From Dirofilaria immitis (taxonomy: Eukaryota; Nematoda; Chromadorea; Rhabditida; Onchocercidae), in assembly GCA_024305405.1 (NCBI GenBank), contig JAKNDB010000098.1, positions 1,701,501-1,765,500 of the forward strand: a DNA stretch of 64,000 bases, written 5' to 3'. The notes beneath the pieces were generated by a model. The model was not told the origin of the DNA. It searched no databases and saw nothing but the letters and a program-made list of their open reading frames with translations. Positions 39,572 to 50,717 of this stretch are shown in pieces; within the stretch, counting starts at the first letter, position 1; every line of letters begins with the position of its first letter. The translations under genes were made by a program, and so were the position numbers.

Positions 39572-42500
39572 ATGAGTTCAATTTCTGTTGGATTAGAAGG
39601 TTGGTAATTGTAGAGGATATTTTCTGGATTCTAAGACTTTCAAATTGAAAAAAATTACGTAATATTTGTGAGATTCCTAAAAATAGAACTGATAAATTCA
39701 TGTAACAGTTTTTGTTTTTATATCAGAATTTTAGAAACATTTAGAAGCTTATTTTAGTATATTCCAGTCTAAAGATGTTATGCAAATATTCATTGACTTG
39801 TAATTTATATGAAAATGATTAGTTCTGAAATATTATGATATATTTGGAAGTTCTCAAATATTACTTCTTTCAGATTCCCAACTTCTTAATACAAATAAGC
39901 CAGTGAAAGAAGGATCAGTAATGGGTATTATTTCTGGATTCTGATAGGAATTTAAACTAAATTTATCTTTTAAAAATTTAATAAGATATTAAATCAATTA
40001 AAATTTCTATATTTTACTAAAGGAAGTTATCAATGAATGTCTTAATTATTTCAGGTAATCTTCCACCACCACCAACAGAGTTACCAGCATTTTATATGCA
40101 GCAAAAGCAAACAACATTTGCACCACCATTACCACCACAATTTCATCCATCATTGGAACAACTTACAACAAATCCTGAAATACTACCAGCTACCACATTT
40201 TCATCACCGCTTCCACCATCTGCTTTTCCTCCTCCACCTTCTTATTTTACACCATCATCGGTACAACTTTTAGCTTCATCAACACCGACAGTTTCATCCG
40301 TCTCTTGTACGTCCGACACTTTGGCTCCTACTGTAGAACAATCTTCAGTGATAGTTCAATCTGAAAATCATACAGATATGGCTTCTGCATCAAATATACC
40401 AATAACTTTTAATGAAACAGTAACTTCAACATCAATATCGCCATCGATGGTTACACCACTTGCGCCAATAATGATTTCAATGAATACACAAGAATCGGAA
40501 CAAACAGTATCAGAAATAAATGATGAATCGAAACAGATGGGTGTTTTGCATTGGTTTCAGCAAACTGTTCAACAATCAGAATTCTTATCTAAAATGGCTA
40601 ATAGAGCTAAGGTATGTTGATATTGTTAGAAATGACAACTAAAATGAAATTAATAAAATCACAAAAAAAAATATGTACCTTTGAAGATATTATATTATTG
40701 GAATAAGATTCGGTCAATTTTTTTAAAGTGTGCCATTTTAAAATTCAGTCATTTTTAGCAAACCTATAATTAATTTTTTCTATTCAAATTTTATCTAAAA
40801 ATAACTATAAATAATATGCTCGCTTCTGTTTGCTTTCTTTTGATATTTTTTTAAATTATTATCGTACTTATGTTAATTTATCTTTATCGAATTTGATGAA
40901 GTGATATTAAATTTAATTGATAGAATTGCAGGAAGGAATGGATTCGGTATTAACGGCATTAGATCCCGGGATGCGAGATTTCCTGGATGGTAAGGATGTG
41001 CTGCATGCTATTATATTATACAATGGTAGCAAACAGATTATCGATGCTGTTAGTCAAGGTCTACGTCAAACATTTAGTGAAATAATATTTAGCGAAATTG
41101 AAGCAGAACCAATGATTAACATTCAGATTATTGGATATAATTCGGCTTGGAAAGTTAGTCTTCAATTTCATGTTAAATTTTGAGTTACTTCATATTTTTT
41201 TGATTAGTCATGGATTCAGTCAAACATAATTAGTTTAAAAAATAGAAAGTTTGCAGATGATTGGGTGAGGAACATATGCTGAAGATTTGCACCTTATCGA
41301 ATCTTATACTTAGTTTTTATATTATCATTTAGAGAGGATACTTAGTTTTTTTCATATTATCATTTAGAGGGAGGAGAGTTGTTAGAAAAGATTGGCTATT
41401 CTCTTTTATTAATAATTATAACTGTTTACGTATATTCAATAAAATGCTTATAACTTGTTAAGCTTTTTTTATCAAAATTTCATGTCTGTTTGTTCCTTTA
41501 GACAGCATTTATTTGATTTTCATTTATTCATTCGATTTTTTTAAGTATCATACCACTTCGCATTCACTTGTATTCAGGTTGTATAAAGTATATTTCAGGT
41601 TTTTCCTGAAATTCTAACATGAAACAAACCGTATTTTGCAGAATGTAAAGGAACGTTTGATTAACTTACGAAACAGTAATACTGTTAGCCCGGAGACAAC
41701 TGTATTCATTATACAACCGTTTTTGTATCAAGTCGGTGATTATTGGTTTGATACTTCTCTAATACTAGCTCAGGTGAGCTAACTTTTTATATTTCGATTA
41801 AGTAACATGTTGAAGTCGATGTTTTCATACATGTAACGCAATTTGATGCTGATATGATTGCTACACATCAGATTAAGTAAAGACCGTTTTAGACACGAAC
41901 TTTTATCTTTTCCGTTTCGACATATTCTGCTTATACATTAAAATGGATTTTCCTTAAAGTTTTTTTCCTTAAATTTCATCTTATTTTAATGCCAAATTAT
42001 TGGAAAATATCTTTTTGACAATAAATATTTTTATTACAGAAAGGTGATGTCGAAGTTAGTGTATTTATACAGGCAACACAAGTTGATGCTGATGTAATTG
42101 CTATACTTCAGGTATTTCAAAACATTTAAATTGTTAAACTTATCAGTTTCTTTATTAGTTTTTTATTAATTTTAAATATAATATTTCTATTATACATGTA
42201 TTTATACTGTTTATATTTGTCGAACTGAATAGTTTCTTTTATTTATAGTTTAGATATTGCGAAATATATTATAATACTTATTATATTAATTAAATTATTC
42301 TTTTGATAATATTCATTTCTTACATTTGCAGTGATAAGAGAAACATATTTTGAAATCTGTAATTTTTTCTAATAACTCATTTTTATCTCTTTGTGACGAA
42401 GAAGAAAATGATCGAATAGTTTGGAAAATATTTAAGAGAATTCAAGTTGGAGCAACTCTCATTATTTATTTACTTAATTTCATGTAACTTTTGAAAACGA

Positions 42501-42731
42501 ATTTAACTTTTTTACTCCTTTATAGAAGCATACACCAAAAACATATGCAAATGATGCATTTGCTACAACAGTTGGTTATGCGTATGCAGAAATATATGGT
42601 AGTGATCCGGATGATTGGCAAAAACTCTGCTCTCATTTTCTTCTGTTGAACTGTATCGTGCAGCATCTATTGCGCTTGGAACGAATTTGAAACGAAATTT
42701 ATCAATGAAAAATTCCTCCAGATCCCAATAG
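39572..42731 (+). CDS. prrc1: PRRC1 homologue (proline-rich, NTPase-like fold)
   Basis: PRRC1 proteins are Golgi/ER-exit-site associated and bind protein kinase A regulatory subunits in mammals. Seven exons: 39572-39599, 39874-39924, 40055-40611, 40932-41153, 41642-41773, 42040-42111, 42526-42731; they sum to 422 residues once one base is added, against 445 in human. The long third exon encodes the Pro/Ser/Thr-rich N-terminus ([11 protein letters not shown] and other proline runs). The conserved part begins [11 protein letters not shown], compare TTLDPGMAPYI in human, and includes VFIQATQVD (human TFTQATPVP) and YRAASIALG (human YSAARAIAG). In the last exon the run of five A at 42620-42624 breaks the frame; with six A the PRRC1 C-terminus continues to the stop at 42729. 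As written it would end at 42690 with an unrelated tail. The first two short exons are inferred from splice signals and phase only. Confidence 0.88.
41800..41871 (+). pseudogene. Decayed duplicate of PRRC1 exon 6 within the preceding intron
   Basis: About 72 bp aligning to exon 6 (42040-42111), for example CAATTTGATGCTGATATGAT against CAAGTTGATGCTGATGTAAT, with roughly 10 mismatches over the last 51 bases. The copy lacks usable splice sites: there is no GT after its final CAG, and a stop follows its AAG. It looks like a tandem exon duplication that has lost function. Confidence 0.8.
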
Positions 42732-44131
42732 TATTCTGATAATTCTTTCAGATTGTACTTCAATAACATTGGTGCTCTATTTTAGATAACGCTTCCAGTT
42801 TTTCAAAAGAAAATAAAACCAACTTTAGGAGTTTTTTTTTTGAGAGAGAACGATTTAATTTTTTGCTGGTTGAGCAGAAAATTGAAATTCTATTTTAGAT
42901 AGCAATTTCAGTAATTTACCAAAATAAAAATTAATTAATTACTGTGATTTATTTTTTGCATTTTAGTAATTGGACAATTACATTATTATGTTACTTTATT
43001 GCAAATAATACTTAAATTGGAATTCACATTTCGGCAAAATTTTTGGAATCTATAAAGTTCGAAAATCCGCATCTAATAATATTGGCTAAAATACTGAATT
43101 TGTTGTCCTAATAGTAATGGCTACAGTATAATGGCTACAGTGCTGAATTTGTTTTAAATAATTCTTAAAAAAATTATTGTATTGTCCAAAATTGAGAATT
43201 TTCAATTATTGATAAACTTTTCAACTGCAGCAGTTATAATCTTGCTTTATAACACACGTTTCATTTTCATAGAAAGTTCATAACTTTTATTCAAAAGCGA
43301 AATATTGAAAAATAATGAAGTATAACTGATTTTTTCAAAACAAAAGATTCTATATTATAAAGAAATTGTCTCACAAAAGCATATTCTATACTGACACATT
43401 AATGTATCAAAATAATAATAATAAAATGAAATATAAATTCGAGTTAATTTAGATTTAGGAACAACAACGATAAAATTATGATATAGATAATCGAATCTAA
43501 TTAGGAAAAAAATGAATATCATGCATAAATTTTAGGTATAAAAAATAAGCAATCAATTATTACTGAAAGCTATTTCAATTTCATTCATTTAGTTATTATC
43601 GACTTTTTTTTAAATCAATTTTTTGAAATTAAGAAAATTGAAAACAATTCGAATTAAATATATTTGAATACAAAACTAAAACTCTCATTTTCCTTTTTTT
43701 TGTTTTTACTATTCTTAGGAAATATTTCATTAAAATAATAAAAAGAAATTAGTTGATTATATGAATAGAAAATCTATTTATTTCTATTTAAATTTTTGAT
43801 TAAAAAGAAAATTTTAATAATTATTAATTGAAATTACAAATTATATCTATGCCAATACTAATCATATCATATCATATATTTTGTGAGGAAGAAAAAAAAG
43901 TTTTTTTTCTTTCTGCTAAAATGTGAATTAATTTCCAATGCAACCATAATTATTATTCCATTTAGATGAACAAAAAAAAAGAAAAAAACGAAAAGTTTTT
44001 ATATGCGATAAGCATTGTCTCACGATCATATTTAAAACTCAATTTTCCTTTTATCTTTTCCACACCTTTATTATCATTTCCATCTATTTAAATCCATTAA
44101 TAACAACTTTTCCTGGCTGCTTTTTCCGCCT

Positions 44132-44218
44132 TCTCCCTCTCTCTCTCTCTCTCTCTCTCCCTCTCTCTCCCTCTCTCTCCCTCTCTCTCCCTCCCTCTCT
44201 CTCTTTCTCTCTCTTTCA
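44132..44218. repeat. (CT)n microsatellite
   Basis: CTCTCTCTCT runs broken by CCCTC at regular short intervals. Confidence 0.9.
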
Positions 44219-44727
44219 ATCTTTTAAAATTTTTTTCATAATATTGCTGAACTTTGTCAAAAATCATCAAACAGAGATAAATCGGATCAATTGATAGATT
44301 AATCAAATATTTATCATTCTTGTATTCTTTTTTTTTAGAAATTAGCCAATCATATATCGGATTATTGGATTTTCTTTTTTGATTTTAAATTTAATTCAGA
44401 TATAGGTAAATTATATATTAAGTTCAAACAAGTTATAAATTTTTTTAAATATATTTGAATAGAACAAAAAAAAGTTTAAAAAGTATCGTCCAGAAATCTT
44501 AATTAAATTTTAATTTTGTTTTTCTTTTTCATATCAAATATGCGAAAACCTAATTTAATCAATTTTATTTCAAATTTGTTAAAATATTTCAAATTTAATT
44601 AAAAATTATTTACGAAATTTTTTTACTTTTGAAATTTATCATAAATTTTATTGTGGCATTAAATTTGTTTCCTTTTAATGCTACAGATTTTTTTTGTTTT
44701 CGTTTGAAAAATGAAGATTAGGTAAGT

Positions 44728-44865
44728 ATTGATATATTATCATTTAATTCGATTAATGATATAGTCTTTATATATTGATATATTATCATTTAATTCAATT
44801 AATGATATAGTCTTTATATATTGATATATTATCATTTAATTTAATTAATGATATAATATTTATAT
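44728..44865. repeat. 46-bp tandem repeat, 3 copies
   Basis: ATTGATATATTATCATTTAA begins at 44728, 44774 and 44820, each followed by TTNNATTAATGATATA. Confidence 0.9.
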
Positions 44866-45050
44866 CAAAATTCAGCCATTATTAATCGTTAGACGATTTA
44901 AACTGCTCCGATAAGTTGCTTTTAATCTTTTCGTATTATTTAAGAATTTTTAAATTATTTAGTTTCTTTAATCGTTGAAGATTTTGCATTCGATATTTTA
45001 ATTTAATAAGCAATTTCTTAACAATTATCCGTAATCGTTAAACCATTTTT

Positions 45051-45170
45051 AAAATGATAAGGTTAGAATGAATGGATTAGATGATAATTTAAAATTGAAT
45101 TAGTTTAAAGAAAAAAATTAAAATTAAATTATCATCTTATCCATTCATCCTAATCTCACCATCTTATTTT
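45051..45170. repeat. Imperfect inverted repeat upstream of the bHLH-PAS start
   Basis: Left arm 45051-45090 contains GAATGAATGGATTAGATGAT; right arm 45126-45170 contains ATCATCTTATCCATTCATCC, its near reverse complement. The spacer is about 35 bp. It ends 32 bp before the ATG, so it may sit in the 5' untranslated region or promoter. Confidence 0.75.
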
Positions 45171-45202
45171 TGCTTTTATTGTCAAGAAATAAAATCTTAA
45201 AA

Positions 45203-46950
45203 ATGAGTGCTCGAAATCGACGAGACTTAGAAAATCGCGAATTGGAATCACTGGCACAATGTTTACCGCTTGCTACCGCTATAACATTTCAACTTGATAA
45301 GGTGAATAAATTATCTTACGCGTAAAAAAAATAATATAAATGAAATTATAAAATAAAAATTATCACTGATTAATGATCATTTTAAATTTAAACATAGAAT
45401 CTAAAATTTCCATTATTAATTTTGCTAAATATTAATTAAAAATTTATTTATAAAAATTATTCGAATATGACAAATAAATATTATATTTAAGAAAATAAAA
45501 AAGGAATAAAATTTAGGGGCATAAAATTTAATATAAAAATTTTTGTATGAAATAAAATTTGATAAGCATAAAAAGCAAAGTTATAGCAAAAATATTTTAA
45601 TCAAAAAATTCTTTCAATTATTTCAATCCTAAAATTGCAAAGTTATTTGAATAAATTTTTGTTATTTTTGCTTTTATTAATTTAAAAATAATAAAATATT
45701 ATTTGAATAAAACATTGAAATTTTACTAATTTAAAATAATAAAAATTATTTAAATAATTTTTTTAATTTTAAATTACATAAAATTAATTCGAATCAATTT
45801 TTATACTTTTATTTTAAAGCAATGAAATTATTTCAATAATTTTTGCTTCTTTTTTTAATTTTATTAATTTAAAAGGCTTCAATTGTACGTTTAACATCCG
45901 CATATTTGGCGCTACGAAATGTTTTTCCGCCACAAAATAGCAATGGAGAAATTGAAAAAATAGCGATAGGCTCATTTTTACTTCAAACATTGGATGGTTT
46001 TGTACTTATTCTCGATTCGACCGGTAAAATGATGTATGTTTCAGAGACTGCATCTGTTCATTTGGGACTTTCACAGGTATTCATGCATTTTGTAATGCTA
46101 AAAAAATAATAATTAATTAATCGAAATATGATATGTTTGTTCTAAATTTGATTTATCAAATTTATTTAATAAAATTTATCAAATTTATCAATTTATATTA
46201 TCATTTATAATTAAGCAAAAGATAAATAAAATAAAAGAAATATTTGATTATTTTGAAACAATTTTTTAAATTATATAGATGAATTTTTCGTAATAATTTA
46301 CGATATTATTATTATCATTACTAATAATAATACAATACTGAGATCTATTAACACTTATCACTGTTCATAATGATAATTCAATCTTGAAGCCTATTAGGAT
46401 ATATTAGGCTCATAATGATAAATGTTAAAGCATAACGTTTTAATTTATTTGTTTTCTTCAATTAGCATACATAGTTTTATTAATATTAGAAGGCATTTAT
46501 TTCAATTAAAAATTTAATTAATTAAAATTAAAATATATTTGTTTAAATTTAATATATAATTAATTCAAACAAATTACCTGTATTATATGATATTTTCAAT
46601 TAATTTTATACTTAAATGATTAAAATATATGTATGTAAAATTAAATTTAATACTTATATTCTTTTTAAAAATTATTAAAATATTAAAAAATTATTAATTA
46701 AAAAATTTTTAATTATTTTTAAAATATGCGAATTCAAGAAGAAAGAGAGCTTATATTTTGGTATTTTATTTTTTGTAAATTTTAAAATTTAAAATTTTTA
46801 TGAAAAATTAAAAATTTCATAATTAATTTTTCTTTTTTAAAGGTTGAATTAATTGGTTCATCGATATTCGATTTTCTTCATCATGATGATGAACCAGAAT
46901 TACGATATATTCTATCCAATAATGATTTCAATTGTACAACTCAATTAACA

Positions 46951-46982
<32 letters not shown>

Positions 46983-46983
46983 T

Positions 46984-47022
<39 letters not shown>

Positions 47023-49703
47023 AGTAACAACAATAACAATAACAACAAAAATAACAACAATAACAATAACAATAATAATAGTTATCAGTTGTATAATGAT
47101 GAAATAGAACGAATGTTTTTCATTCGATTAAAATGTGTTTTACCAAAACGAAATGCTGGAATTATTTATAACGGATATAAGGTTTTCTCATTCTTTTTTT
47201 CGAAATAAATTAAATCGAATTTTAATTAATTTAATTTAAAATTAATTATTAAATTTAAATTATGATATTTCATCAAATTTCACATTTACAATTTATCAAT
47301 TATTTGCATTATATATGGTATTTTCGATTAATTCAATTTAAAATTAATTATTAAATTTAAACTATAATATTTCATTAAATTTCACATTTACAGTTTATCA
47401 ATTATTTGCATTATATATGGCACTTTTGATTAATTGAAAAATATTAATATATTATAAAATAAGTTATCATATTTTGAGTTTCCTATTTTCTTCAAATTAT
47501 TTTAAAAAAATTGTTATCATTTTCTATCATTTCATCGATATGCAATAAATGATTAGAAATACGTCAAATTTATCCGTTCATATTCTATCATTTTTTTGCT
47601 TTAAATTAAAAATTACCTAATCCATCATATCACTAAATGCCAGATCAATTAATTTTATGGAAATTAATTGATCTTCTTTAATTTCAAATTCTTACTTTTT
47701 CAAATTCCTCTCAATAAATTATCAACCTATATCCATCCAAGTAACTTTTTAGGTTGAATTAGAAATTATCCAACCAACCTTTATAATACCTAGCTAACAT
47801 TCCTTTACAGGTGTTGAAATTATTGATGATTTTATTCTGAAACCAATTATCACTTATATTCCATATTTTTGTAATCCTAATCAGAAATTTATCTAATTAC
47901 TTTTTACTCATGATTATCACTGATTAGCCAATATCAATTTACAGACCATTCGTTGCTCGGTTACTTGAGATTCAACTTTTATTTATATTGCATACTTTTG
48001 TTTTGGAAATCAGAAATTTATTTAATTAATGTTCATTCATGATTTCTATATCATTGATTAGCCAGTATCTCATTTCTAAACGATTAGTTGTTGAGTTGTC
48101 CGAGAATCAGTTATCACTTATATTTCATATTTTTGTAATCTTAATCAGAAATCTATCTAATTAGTTCTTATTCATGATTATCACTGATTAGCCAATATCT
48201 TATTTCTAGACGATCAGTTGTTGGGGTTATTCGAAAATTTGTCATGATGGAGAAAAAATAACAAATATGGGTTTGCTAGCTGTTGGATATATGCTTACAC
48301 GAAGTGGTGTTACCGAATTAAAACTTTCCTCATCAACATTCATGTTTCGTGCTCGTCTAGATTTAAATATCATTTTTGTTGATTCAAGGTGTTACATTAC
48401 TATTGATTTGTTTAAAAATTAATTATTCTATTTCAAAATAATTATTCTATTCCTATCAAAATTCATACATCTTTTCCTGGATACCAAAAATGATAATTTA
48501 AATTTAATTTTTTCTTAAATTCAAATTTCAAATTTTTAATTTATTTTCCCAATTTATTTCAAGAGTAACAGCACTTACTGGTTTTGGTGCTTCATCACTT
48601 CTCGATACATCACTCTATCAAATGGTACTGCTGGAAGATGCGCATACGATTGAAAAAGCTCATAAAATTCGTATGTATCGTTAAAATTTTAAATTAAAAC
48701 TACTCATGCTTATATTTTTATTCATTTCTTATTATTAATTTTCTTTTGCTTTTCCATTTTTCCAAAATATTCAATTCCAATTATTTGAATAATTTTATGA
48801 TAAAATACTTTGATAATTTATATCACATTGTATCAATATGATAAGTATTAGTTACTTTTTAAATTTTTAACAAATTTATGTATGAAATTGAAAAGGAAAA
48901 AAATACATATTTATTGATAAGAATTATTTACAAATTAATTAAATCTTTTTTTTGCTAAAATATTATTATTGCATAATTTAGCATTAATAATATATTTTGC
49001 AATATGCAAAATATATTATTTGTCTTGCTTGTTTTCAAAAAATAAAATAAATAAATATCAAATAATTAAAAAATATATAATATAAAAAAAGAATTTTCAG
49101 TATTACATAAAAATCAATCAACAACCGGATATTATCGATTATTACATCGTATACGCGGATATGTTTGGGCACAAAGTCAATTTTGTATCAGTACCAATGT
49201 TACGCGCAACCGTAACACATTGTATTGTAGCTGTAACCGAAATTTTTAGGTAATTATTTTTTCATTTTTTTTAAAAAGGAAGATACGGTAATTATTGTAT
49301 TTCAATACTTCAAGTTTGTAATATGAGGAAATTAAAAAAAAGAAAAGGAAAGAATCTATTTGGTAAGTTTGTTTTATATACAAAAAAATATAACAATATC
49401 ATATTATTATTGCATATTAGATAAGATATTTTTGTTATTTAGTTATATTAAAAATTATCTTAACTACTTAGCTACTGTATATGTATTTTTCTATCTAAAT
49501 AATGCCTTTGTTCTCTCTGAATTATTTAAAATTCTAGCAAAAGAGAGGGCGATATGACATTAGCTATCCTACAACTTGATGCTGAAGGAGACATTCCTGG
49601 AAGTACACTTGGTGAATATTCAAATCTTTTCTATAAAGGTGCACCAACTTCAGCTTCTCTTTATTTGGATTGTAATGATGCGCAAATTTTACCAGATAGA
49701 TAA
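45203..49703 (+). CDS. hlh-34: bHLH-PAS transcription factor, NPAS1/3-SIM group
   Basis: DNA-binding regulator expected to dimerise with an ARNT (aha-1) partner in the nucleus. Seven exons: 45203-45301, 45876-46076, 46843-47181, 48210-48388, 48564-48670, 49101-49249, 49538-49703, giving about 413 residues. bHLH at residues 1-50 ([16 protein letters not shown], then [19 protein letters not shown], like NPAS AITSQLDKASIIRLTISYL). PAS-A at ~65-170 ([44 protein letters not shown]). A 42-residue tract at 46954-47079 (40 Asn, one Ser, one Lys) interrupts PAS-A before [15 protein letters not shown] lies in exons 5-6 ([18 protein letters not shown]). Exon 6 needs two extra bases near 49214-49221 so that [11 protein letters not shown] is read; otherwise it stops at the exon end. 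The C-terminus after PAS-B is short with no clear activation domain. The symbol is a family-level assignment; SIM or trh orthology is not excluded. Confidence 0.85.
46954..47079 (+). repeat. (AAC)n coding microsatellite, poly-Asn tract
   Basis: 42 in-frame codons, nearly all AAC with some AAT, lying in exon 3 of the bHLH-PAS gene. AAC/AAT alternation toward the 3' end suggests older expansion there and more recent expansion in the pure AAC part. Confidence 0.95.
47840..48243 (+). repeat. Three tandem copies of an intron 3'-end/exon-start segment
   Basis: A ~133-bp unit repeats three times: starts near 47840, 47972 and 48105. Each has a TATCACTTATATT-like word, then AATCAGAAAT, CATGATT, GATTAGCCA, a splice-acceptor-like ATTTCTA/ATTTACA, and ACGATCAGTTGTTG or a relative. 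Only the third copy carries an intact acceptor (CTAG at 48206-48209) and opens into exon 4. Confidence 0.85.
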
Positions 49704-50717
49704 AAAGCTGAAAAAAAAAAAAAAAAAGGTTAAAGTTACTGTGGTAAAATTTTCGATAAAAAAAAATGCAAATTAATTGAAATTATTAGAGTAAGAAAGA
49801 GCAAAAAGAAAAAAAAACAAATTGGAATATTCTGATGATCATCATCAAAAATCTAAGGCAAGCAAATGAAAGGAATAAAATTATTAAATTAAGTTTCGGA
49901 GTCAATTTAACCACAGCAATATGCAATTAGAAAAAGTATAAAAAATCAATCAATAATATATGCACGATATTATATATATATATATATATCAGTCAGGGAA
50001 AAGTAGGAAAATACGCACATTACAGAACTCTGAGGTCGATCATACTATAAGCAGGACATAAAATGTATTAACCTACAATAAAAATGTCGAAGATAATTAT
50101 ATCATAACAGGGAAATACAAATATAGACATTATGAGAGCTAGTAACATCGCTGCGAAGTAACAAGAAACAAAAGTACGAGAATCAATCAGAGCATAACGA
50201 AATAACGAGTGATAGCACATAAATCAAATAAAAGTGACGCCAAATGAGAGGAATTCAGGTTGAAATAATGAAAATCCTAGACCTAATTAGAATCTTTTGA
50301 AATTCTAAAATTAATCTATGAAATTAAACAGAAACCATATAGTTTTGCAAATCAGAATAAACAGTTAAAATAAAACTTAGAAAAAGAACAGCAATAGAGA
50401 CATTTCAAATCTGAAGAATAAAATTCAGCTGCAAATTTGAAACAAAACTAAAACAATCTAGTTGCTGTTATCATTTACGAGTCGTTGTTATCAATTGTTA
50501 TCCTTATTAATTTGCTAACTGTTAATAGCATGTTAATAAAACAAAATGTACATTTTTTGAATACAATAAATTAGGGAATGACATATCTGAAGGACAGTTT
50601 ACAATGTACATAAATACACTTCTCATTTCTATATTCATTTTAAAAAATTTTATGAGAAACAGAAAGCACATCGAAATAAACAAACAAAATCCTGGTTAAT
50701 AGATTCAATTGAATGCA
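49704..50717. other. Convergent intergenic gap
   Basis: Lies between the 3' ends of the plus-strand bHLH-PAS gene and the minus-strand NBR1-like gene and presumably holds both 3' untranslated regions. Contains A-runs, a short (TA)n at 49973-49989 and GAATAAAATTATT near 49873. No additional gene is recognised. Confidence 0.55.

Larger units (their letters stand above)
42732..45202. other. Intergenic region between PRRC1 and the bHLH-PAS gene
   Basis: AT-rich, no gene seen. It holds a (CT)n tract at 44132-44218, three copies of a 46-bp repeat at 44728-44865, and an imperfect inverted repeat (arms 45051-45090 and 45126-45170) just ahead of the next start codon. The open frame through the (CT)n on the minus strand is an Arg/Glu repeat artefact. 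Confidence 0.6.

Noticed and set aside
44097..44306. Arg/Glu repeat open frame, minus strand
   Set aside because: Comes from the (CT)n microsatellite.
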